Source: JAICYJ01 sp963737445
GTDB lineage: Bacteria > Actinomycetota > Thermoleophilia > Gaiellales > JAICJC01
Direction: 5' to 3'
Assembly: GCA_963737445.1 (NCBI GenBank)
Contig: CAVTSO010000019.1
Span: 310,001 to 374,000, forward strand
DNA: 64,000 nucleotides
Below the pieces are notes generated by a model, which had not been told where the DNA came from, did no database searches, and worked only from the letters and a program-made list of their open reading frames with translations. Position numbers and translations under genes: made by a program. Positions 58,140 to 64,000 of the stretch are shown here, piece after piece (the stretch's first letter is position 1; each line of letters begins with the position of its first letter).

Positions 58140-58691
58140 GTGACCACCACGAAGGCGACGCTCAAGCCGTACCTGACCGAGATCCGCGACTGGGTCTCGC
58201 AGGGGATGACGGACGTGTGGATCGCGCACCGGCTGAACTCGACGCCGGCCAGCATCTCGGCGTTCCGCTCGCAGCACGGGATCCTGCGGCGGGACGTGCT
58301 GACCGAGGTGTACGCGGCGGACGCCCCGCCGCCGGTGATCCCGCCGGAGGCCGACGAGCCGGAGCCCGAGGTGAAGCCGCGGCGGCGTTCTCGGGGCGGA
58401 CGCAAGAAGACCGGCGAGACGGCCGCAGCGGCGCCGGGGGCAGCGGCCGAGCCGGCCGAGGGCAACGGCGAGGGCGGCGCCAAGCGGCGCCGGCGCGGCG
58501 GGCGCGGGAGAGGAAAGCGGTTGCCGACGTTCGAGGCCGTGCTCGACACGGGCGATGAGGGGTACGGCTTCTGGATCGACGGGGCCGTGCGCGACGATCC
58601 GCTGTTCGCGGAGCACTGGGCCTCGCGGCGCGCAATCGTGGTCAAGATCGAGGCGGATCAGATCGTGATCCGCCCGGCCGAGTCGGAGTAG
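58140..58691 (+). CDS. Basic nucleic-acid-binding candidate
   Basis: A 183-residue protein in three parts. Residues 1-60 resemble a small helix-turn-helix (EIRDWVSQGMTDVWIAHRLN, STPASISAFRSQHGILRRDV). Residues 80-130 are an Arg/Gly-rich linker (KRRRRGGRGRGKRLP). Residues 130-183 form a compact C-terminal domain (TFEAVLDTGDEGYGFWIDGA). The basic linker strongly suggests DNA or RNA binding. No family is recognised. Start is GTG 58140, leaderless. Confidence 0.7.
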   Translation: MTTTKATLKPYLTEIRDWVSQGMTDVWIAHRLNSTPASISAFRSQHGILRRDVLTEVYAADAPPPVIPPEADEPEPEVKPRRRSRGGRKKTGETAAAAPGAAAEPAEGNGEGGAKRRRRGGRGRGKRLPTFEAVLDTGDEGYGFWIDGAVRDDPLFAEHWASRRAIVVKIEADQIVIRPAESE

Positions 58692-58705
58692 CCGGGCCTG
58701 ATGGC

Positions 58706-59023
58706 TCAGTCGCGGTCGCGGTAGTCCTGCGCGCCGCGGGCGAAGCGGGCGAAGGCGGCGTCGGCGACGATCGTGAGGTCGTGCGCCCAGACGTTGTCGG
58801 TGGTGCGGTGGGCGACCAGGCGGGCCCATGCGGCGCTGGTGGCGTACTCGCGGGCGAGGTCCTCCAGGGTGTAGGTCTGGCCGACGCGGCGGGTCAGCTC
58901 GGCCACGATCTCGTCGACCACCTCGCGGTAGACGGCCTCGCGCTTGGGCGGCACGTCGAGGTGCTCGAGCTTGCGGCTGCCCTGCTCCCACTCCATCAGG
59001 GCGAGGTCGACGGAAGCGTTCAC
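58706..59023 (-). CDS. Hypothetical protein coupled to DUF501
   Basis: A 105-residue helical protein (LALMEWEQGSRKLEHLDVPP, EVVDEIVAELTRRVGQTYTL). The GTG overlaps the DUF501 stop (GTGA), so it is co-translated with it. The frame continues upstream of GTG but that part is the DUF501 gene in another frame. No family is recognised. Confidence 0.7.
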   Translation of the reverse strand: MNASVDLALMEWEQGSRKLEHLDVPPKREAVYREVVDEIVAELTRRVGQTYTLEDLAREYATSAAWARLVAHRTTDNVWAHDLTIVADAAFARFARGAQDYRDRD

Positions 59024-59505
59024 GCGCTGCAGCACCCGTCGGCGGGAAACACGGGCGCGGCCCCGGCCAGCACCGCGTCGCCCAGCAGGTAGCCGGGCTG
59101 GGCCAGGGCGAACGCGGCGTGTGCGTGCAGGCACTTGACGGCGCCGTGGCGGGCGGTGCCGCCGATGCCGAGGGCGAGCGACGCGCCGCCGTCGAGCATC
59201 ACCGGGGCCGGCCGGCGCAGGCTGAGCTGGCGTTGGGCGCCGTCGCGATATGAACGGCCGAAGGCGGCGTCCTCGGCGGCCAGGCGCTGGTAGCGCTCGA
59301 CGCCGCCGGCATGCTCGAGCGCAGAGACAGCTGCCACGGCGTGCGGGCAGGTCAGGTAGTAGGTGGTCGGAAACGGCGCGCCGCCGGGCAGGTAGGAGTC
59401 CTGCTCGACGACCGCCGGCGCGCCGTACGGGCAGCGCGCCGCCACGCCCGCCACGCCTCGCGCCGGCCGGCCCAACTGCCGCTCGATCACCGCCTCGTCG
59501 TCCAC
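59020..59505 (-). CDS. DUF501 family protein
   Basis: A 161-residue protein of the actinobacterial DUF501 family: RPARGVAGVAARCPYGAPAV, FPTTYYLTCPHAVAAVSALE and a C-terminal VFPADGCCSA with the paired cysteines typical of the family. In mycobacteria DUF501 lies between ftsB and ppx; here ftsB is just upstream but ppx is far away. TAGGCT ends 6 nt before the GTG start. Function is unknown. Confidence 0.87.
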   Translation of the reverse strand: MDDEAVIERQLGRPARGVAGVAARCPYGAPAVVEQDSYLPGGAPFPTTYYLTCPHAVAAVSALEHAGGVERYQRLAAEDAAFGRSYRDGAQRQLSLRRPAPVMLDGGASLALGIGGTARHGAVKCLHAHAAFALAQPGYLLGDAVLAGAAPVFPADGCCSA

Positions 59506-59520
59506 CCTCTCAGCCTAGCC

Positions 59521-59557
59521 GCCCCGAGACCGGCCGCGAAACGGCCGGTCTCGGGGC
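59521..59557. terminator. Perfect 16-bp stem hairpin between ftsB and DUF501
   Basis: GCCCCGAGACCGGCCG pairs perfectly with CGGCCGGTCTCGGGGC around a CGAAA loop. It lies upstream of the DUF501 promoter and downstream of the eno-pyk-ftsB run, so it should separate the two transcripts. There is no T-tract on the minus strand. Confidence 0.7.
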
Positions 59558-59567
59558 GGGGTCCGGT

Positions 59568-59715
59568 GTCAAACACCGCCTCGGCGACCGGGGCATTCCG
59601 GCACGCAGTTCTGACAGGTGTCACGGCCGCCGTGACCACGATTCATGGAGAACACTGGGCCCGACCAATTATCGGAGTCAAACACCGACTCGGGCTCCGG
59701 GGCACTCCGGCGCGC
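59568..59715. repeat. Two copies of a 39-nt intergenic repeat
   Basis: A unit beginning GTCAAACACCG occupies 59568-59606 and recurs at 59677-59715 with six mismatches, 109 bp apart; both end in GGGGCA(T/C)TCCGGC. The first copy includes CGGTGT-CAA-ACACCG. Between them, GTCACGG-CCG-CCGTGAC forms another hairpin (about 59626-59641). The ACACC/GGTGT core recalls the repeats at 9.8-10 kb. No coding frame is supported in 59506-59752. Confidence 0.6.
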
Positions 59716-59752
59716 TGTCGGTGCACGTCGCTGCAAAGCTGTGACACGCCGA

Positions 59753-60076
59753 TCAGCCGCACTGGGTGGCCGCGGAGGCCGGGATGTCCCGGATCACGAG
59801 CGGGTGCTCGCCGGGGTAGATCCAGCCGCATGCGCGGGCCAGCTCGACGATCCGCGACTTCGTCAGGAGCGCCGCCGCCTCCGACTGCAGCCGGTCATGC
59901 TCATGCTGCAGCATCACCACCTGCGTCTGTGAGCGCTGCAGCCGCTCGTCCGACCGCAGGTACTTCTGCACCGGGCTCACGTATAGGGCCGCCATCAGCA
60001 GCAGCACCGACGCCGCCGCGACCCTGCGGAACGTGAACGGGCTGCGATCGCGACCCTGCGAAATTACCGGCCCCAT
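59753..60076 (-). CDS. FtsB/DivIC-like septum formation initiator
   Basis: A 107-residue cell-division protein. A basic N-terminus leads to one helix (RVAAASVLLLMAALYVSPV), a coiled coil (LQRSQTQVVMLQHEHDRLQS) and the family end motif ARACGWIYPGEHPLVIRD. FtsB-type proteins form the divisome core with FtsL and FtsQ. ATG 60076 is chosen; the longer frame has no similarity. It follows eno and pyk on the minus strand. Confidence 0.88.
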   Translation of the reverse strand: MGPVISQGRDRSPFTFRRVAAASVLLLMAALYVSPVQKYLRSDERLQRSQTQVVMLQHEHDRLQSEAAALLTKSRIVELARACGWIYPGEHPLVIRDIPASAATQCG

Positions 60077-60108
60077 CCGCCCCTGCTTCGACCCCGGGCG
60101 CCGGATCC

Positions 60109-61521
60109 CTACTCCAGCGTGTGCACCAGGATGTGGTTCGTCGATCCCGGCAGGTTCAGCCGCGTCCCGCCCGTCAACACGACCCGGTCGCCGGTCACCG
60201 CCAGGCCGCTGTCCCTGACCGCGTCCGCGACGCTGCTCCACAGTTGCTCGATCGTCTCCGCGTCATCGATCACGATCGGCACCACCGCCCAGTCCAGCGC
60301 CAGCTGCTGCAGCACGTGCTGGTAGGGGCTGGCCGCGACGATCGGCCGGCGCGGCCGGTACCGCGACACCTGCCGCGCCGTGGACCCCGACTGCGTGGGC
60401 ACCGCGATCACGGGCGCGCCCAGCTCCTCGGCGATGTCGCAGGCTGCGTGCGACAGGATCGTCGCCATCTCGCCGTCGCGCCGCAGCGCGGGGTCGTGGT
60501 AGCTGAGCGACGGCTCCACCGCCTTCGCGATCCGGTGCATCATCGCCACCGCCTCCAGCGGGTAGCGGCCCACCGCCGTCTCGCCCGACAGCATCAGCGC
60601 CGACGTCCCGTCGAGCACGGCGTTTGCCACGTCCGACGCCTCCGCCCGGGTCGGCTCCGGCTGGTTGATCATCGACTCCAGCATCTGCGTGGCGGTGATC
60701 ACCGTCTTGCCGGCGTCGCGCGCGGCGCGGATGATCAGCTTCTGCACCAGCGGCACGTCGGCCACCCCGATCTCGACCCCGAGGTCGCCGCGGGCCACCA
60801 TCACCGCGTCGGATGCCGCCACGATCGCGTCCAGGTCCTCGACCGCCTCGGCCTTCTCGATCTTCGCGATCACCCGCGCGCTCGACCGCTCCGTCGCGAT
60901 GTGGTCGCGAAGATCGACCAGGTCCCTGGCGCTGCGCACGAACGACAGCGCCACGTAGTCGACCCCGTGGGCCAGCGCGAAGTCGAGGTCGGCCAGGTCC
61001 TTCGGGGTTAGCGACGGAATCGGCAGCGGCGTGCCCGGCAGGTTCACACCCTTCCCCGACGAGATCAGCCCGCCCAGCTCGACCAGGCACTCCACCCGGC
61101 TGCCGCTCACCGACTCCACGCGCACCCGCACGCGGCCGTCGTCGATCAGCAGCTCCGTGCCCGCCCGCACAACGGTCGCCAGGCCGGGGAAGGTCACCTC
61201 CAGGTCTCCGGGCGCGCCCTCGCCCCCCGCCGCCAGCACCAACCGGTCGCCCTGGTTCACAGCCCGCGGCTCGGCCAGCACCCCGATCCTGATCTTCGGC
61301 CCCTGCAGGTCGGCGATCACAGCCAGCGGCCGGCCCAGCACCTCCTGCGCCCGCCGCACCGCCTCAATCACCCCGTAGTGATCCTCGTGGCTGCCGTGCG
61401 AGAAGTTGAGCCGCGCGGCATCCATCCCCGCCCACGCCAGCCGCTCGACGAACTCGGCGTCGCTCGACGCCGGCCCGATCGTGCAGACGATCTTGGTGCG
61501 GCGCGTCAGCCGCGCGCTCAT
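60109..61521 (-). CDS. pyk: Pyruvate kinase
   Basis: A 470-residue glycolytic kinase converting phosphoenolpyruvate and ADP to pyruvate and ATP. Motifs include TKIVCTIGPASSDAEFVERL, AARLNFSHGSHEDH, IAKIEKAEAVEDLDAIVAAS and VITATQMLESMINQPEPTRA. The C-terminal allosteric domain is present. Its ATG overlaps the eno stop (ATGA), so the two consecutive glycolytic enzymes are coupled. Confidence 0.96.
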   Translation of the reverse strand: MSARLTRRTKIVCTIGPASSDAEFVERLAWAGMDAARLNFSHGSHEDHYGVIEAVRRAQEVLGRPLAVIADLQGPKIRIGVLAEPRAVNQGDRLVLAAGGEGAPGDLEVTFPGLATVVRAGTELLIDDGRVRVRVESVSGSRVECLVELGGLISSGKGVNLPGTPLPIPSLTPKDLADLDFALAHGVDYVALSFVRSARDLVDLRDHIATERSSARVIAKIEKAEAVEDLDAIVAASDAVMVARGDLGVEIGVADVPLVQKLIIRAARDAGKTVITATQMLESMINQPEPTRAEASDVANAVLDGTSALMLSGETAVGRYPLEAVAMMHRIAKAVEPSLSYHDPALRRDGEMATILSHAACDIAEELGAPVIAVPTQSGSTARQVSRYRPRRPIVAASPYQHVLQQLALDWAVVPIVIDDAETIEQLWSSVADAVRDSGLAVTGDRVVLTGGTRLNLPGSTNHILVHTLE

Positions 61522-62807
61522 GCCGTCTGCGTGGTAAGCCGGACGAACGCGCCGCGGCCCGGATAGCGGGCCGCCGATCCCAGCTCCTCCTGGATCCGCA
61601 GCAGCTGGTTGTACTTGGCGACCCGGTCCGACCGCGACGGCGCGCCGGTCTTGATCTGGCCGCAGTTCGTGGCCACCGCCAGATCGGCGATGGTGACGTC
61701 CTCCGTCTCACCGGATCGGTGCGACATCACCACCGCGTACCCGGACGTGTGCGCCAGGCGCACCGCGTCCAGCGTCTCGGAGAGGCTGCCGATCTGGTTG
61801 ACCTTGACCAGGATCGCATTCGCGGCACCCCGCTCGATGCCCTGGCCGAGCCGCTCCACGCTCGTCACGAACAGGTCGTCCCCGACCAGCTGCACGCGCG
61901 CGCTGAGCGCCGCGGTCAGCGCCTGCCAGCCGTCCCAGTCGTCCTCGGCCAGCCCGTCCTCGATCGAGACGATCGGGTAGCGGGTGCACAGATCCTCGTA
62001 GTAGCCGACCATCTCGGCCGCATCCAGCACGCGGCCCTCGCCGTCCAGGTGGTAGCGCCCGTCGCGGTAGAACTCGGTCGAGGCCGGGTCGATGGCGATC
62101 GCCACCTGGTCACGATGCCCGGCCGCCTCGGCCGCCTCCATGATGGCCGCGATCGCCTCCTCGTTCGAGTCCAGGTTCGGAGCGAACCCGCCCTCGTCGC
62201 CGACAGCGGTCACCAGACCTCGGCCGTGCAGGAGCGCCTTCAGCGCGTGGAATGTCTCGGCGCCGACCCGCAGGGCCTCGCCGAACGAGTCCGCTCCCAC
62301 CGGCACCACCATGAACTCCTGCAGATCGATGTTGTTGTCGGCATGGGCACCACCGTTGATCACGTTCATCATCGGCACCGGCAGCACGTGCGCGTCGGTG
62401 CCGCCCACGTAGCGGTACAGCGGCAGCCCGACCTCGTCGGCGCCGGCCTTGGCCACGGCCAGCGACGTCCCCAGGATTGCGTTGGCGCCCAGGTTGCCCT
62501 TGTTCGGCGTGCCGTCAAGGTCGCTCAGCACCTGGTCGATGGCGCGCTGATCGAGAGCGTCGGCGCCCTCCAGCTCACTCGCGATGGTGCCGTTGACGTT
62601 GCCCACCGCCCGCTCGACGCCCTTGCCGCCCCAGCGCGATCCGTCGCCGTCACGCAGCTCGACGGCCTCGAAAGCGCCGGTCGACGCCCCCGACGGGACG
62701 GCTGCGCGCCCGCTGGCGCCGGACTCGAGGATCACCTCGACCTCGACGGTCGGGTTGCCGCGCGAATCGAGGATCTGACGGCCGTAGACGGACAGGATCG
62801 AGCTCAT
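61518..62807 (-). CDS. eno: Enolase
   Basis: A 429-residue enolase converting 2-phosphoglycerate to phosphoenolpyruvate. Visible are ILDSRGNPTVEVEVILESGA, the catalytic loop SGASTGAFEAVELRDGD, VGDDLFVTSVERLGQGIE and SHRSGETEDVTIADLAVATN. ATG 62807 lies 8 nt after TATCAT. pyk and ftsB follow on the same strand. Confidence 0.97.
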   Translation of the reverse strand: MSSILSVYGRQILDSRGNPTVEVEVILESGASGRAAVPSGASTGAFEAVELRDGDGSRWGGKGVERAVGNVNGTIASELEGADALDQRAIDQVLSDLDGTPNKGNLGANAILGTSLAVAKAGADEVGLPLYRYVGGTDAHVLPVPMMNVINGGAHADNNIDLQEFMVVPVGADSFGEALRVGAETFHALKALLHGRGLVTAVGDEGGFAPNLDSNEEAIAAIMEAAEAAGHRDQVAIAIDPASTEFYRDGRYHLDGEGRVLDAAEMVGYYEDLCTRYPIVSIEDGLAEDDWDGWQALTAALSARVQLVGDDLFVTSVERLGQGIERGAANAILVKVNQIGSLSETLDAVRLAHTSGYAVVMSHRSGETEDVTIADLAVATNCGQIKTGAPSRSDRVAKYNQLLRIQEELGSAARYPGRGAFVRLTTQTA

Positions 62808-62850
62808 AGCGCCCGATGATACCGGCGGCTGCCGCCGGGCCCGCGATGCG

Positions 62851-64000
62851 TCAGGCCTGCGACGGCCCCAGCGGGATCGCGAAATCGACACGCGCGCCCT
62901 TGCCGGGCGACGACGATATGCTGACATCGCCCCCGGCCAGCCGCAGCCGCTCGTGCATCGCGTCCAGGCCCAGGTGCAGCCGCATGCCGCTGCGATCGAG
63001 AGCGCGGGTGACGTCGAACCCGCGCCCGTCATCGGCCACGCAGCCGCGCAGCCAGGCCTCGTCGCTCCACAGCCGCACCTCCACCCGGCTTGCCTGCGAG
63101 TGCTTGCGAGCGTTCACCAGCGCCTCCTTGACCGTGCGGAACGCGAGGTCCTCCACCAGGTAGCTGAACCTGCCGTCGGGCGCCGCCAGCGCCACCGCGA
63201 ACCCACCCTCCTGCCCGACCTCGTCGGCGAGGTCGCGTAGTGCGGCGCCGATCCCCTGCGCGTCCAGCAGCGGCGGTCGCAGCTCGAACGTCAGCCGCCG
63301 GGCGCGCTCGACCGCCGTTCGCAGCGTTGCTCGGGCGTCCTCGAGGGCGTCGGCCACCCGCTGGTCGGTGCCCACCGCAGCGATCGTCACGCGCTCGACC
63401 GCCATCAGCGCGGCCGTCATCACCTGGATGGTGTCGTCGTGCAGCTCTCCCGCGATCTGTGCCCGCGCCGCCGCCTCGGAGTGCAGCATCGCCTCCAGCA
63501 CCTCATGCCGGGCCAGCTCGCTGCGGCGCAGCGCCTCCTGCGCGCGGTGCCGCTCGGTCGTGTCGAACATCACCCCGTGTCGAGCGGGCCGGATCGCCCG
63601 GCCCGCCCCGAAGCAGCGTGGCGCGGTCGTGGAACCAGCGCACCTCGCCGTCGTGGGCGACCAGCCGGTACTCCTCGTCGTAGGGCTCGCCGGTCTCAAG
63701 GTGCCGGACGAAGTTGTCGGCCGCGCGCTCGCGATCGTCCTCGTGGAGGGCCGTCCGCCAGTCGTTGAAATCCAGCGCCTGGCCCGGACGACGACCCGAG
63801 CAGCCTGTCCATGTGCGACGTCGAGAACACCACGCGCAGCCCCTCCTCGACGATGTAGGGGATGGCCGGGATCTGCTGCACCAGCGTGCGGAAGCGGGTC
63901 TCGGCCTGCTCCAGCTCCCTGGTCAAGCGCTCGCGCGAGATCACGGTGGTGAGCAGCCCGGCCAGCTGCTCGGCGCGGGCAAGCTCGGCCTCCTCGAACG
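62851..64000 (-). pseudogene. PAS sensor histidine kinase (HisKA_3), frameshifted and cut by window end
   Basis: The N-terminus lies beyond the right edge. The visible part begins with a GAF-like end (FEEAELARAEQLAGLLTTVI), then a PAS domain (LVQQIPAIPYIVEEGLRVVF). Two apparent +1 insertions, near 63781-63785 and 63600-63609, break the PAS domain; removing them gives continuous GQALDFNDWRTALHEDDRER and GVMFDTTERHRAQEAL. The HisKA_3 domain has the phosphoacceptor in AQIAGELHDDTIQVMTAALM, and the ATPase domain has ALVNARKHSQASR and SSSPGKGARVDFAI. No response regulator is seen within the window. Confidence 0.75.

Overview
The window is a high-GC, densely packed chromosomal segment with many 1-8 bp start/stop overlaps and frequent GTG starts. 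The gene content points to the Actinomycetota: a MoeZ/CysO/CysM/Mec cysteine-synthesis cluster, FtsB and DUF501 near eno, a Tad pilus locus without a secretin, FdxA-type ferredoxin, and many leaderless genes preceded by TANNNT boxes. Class Thermoleophilia is my best guess, but I cannot prove it from sequence alone. No rRNA, CRISPR array, transposase or recognisable prophage gene was found.

Layout. 1-4.7 kb: an M48 peptidase fragment, O6-alkylguanine methyltransferase, and an acyl-CoA dehydrogenase/M24 peptidase pair, divergent from an amidohydrolase. 4.8-6.8 kb: a cell-wall NlpC/P60 hydrolase and a TPR-like membrane protein. 6.9-9.8 kb: a four-gene operon (rhodanese-E1 fusion, CysO-like carrier, CysM, JAMM peptidase) for cysteine synthesis on a carrier protein. 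10-12.2 kb: Lrp/AsnC regulator, pterin dehydratase, CorC-like protein. 12.4-24.4 kb: a NarL-type two-component pair, a degenerate GGDEF/HD-GYP sensor, lgt, six tad/cpa pilus genes including a VWA-TadB fusion, then an intact GAF-HD-GYP phosphodiesterase. The layout suggests c-di-GMP-linked control of the pilus.

24.4-33 kb: RidA, an MFS exporter, two small lipoproteins, fdhD, phospholipase D, an acetamidase-family protein, a four-hairpin array, initiator tRNA-Met, ppx and tRNA-Leu. 33-36.2 kb: a small accessory patch beside tRNA-Leu with a classical TTGACA promoter, short unrelated genes, a broken secreted-peptide gene and duplicated sequence. 36.2-41.5 kb: a helical protein, an ECF sigma factor with a fused zinc-finger-like tail, a Tat-exported PhoD-like phosphatase, a methyltransferase and tatA-tatC. 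41.5-45.8 kb: diguanylate cyclase, a His-rich membrane-anchored protein, thioredoxin reductase and zinc-ribbon proteins.

45.8-52.5 kb: DNA repair genes nth, addA-like and addB-like. 52.5-58.1 kb: an alkaline-phosphatase-superfamily enzyme, ferredoxin, a cytochrome c maturation and thiol-redox block (tlpA-ccmH-ccdA), and a PAP2 phosphatase. 58.1-64 kb: a basic nucleic-acid-binding candidate, DUF501, ftsB, pyk, eno and a sensor kinase cut by the window end.

Two themes run through the window. First, about 20 start codons lie 6-9 nt downstream of a TANNNT box, including four divergent pairs with adjacent or overlapping boxes, so leaderless transcription looks like the default. Second, nth, addA, the terminal kinase and a small secreted-peptide gene carry apparent +1 insertions, which are more likely assembly errors than real gene decay.
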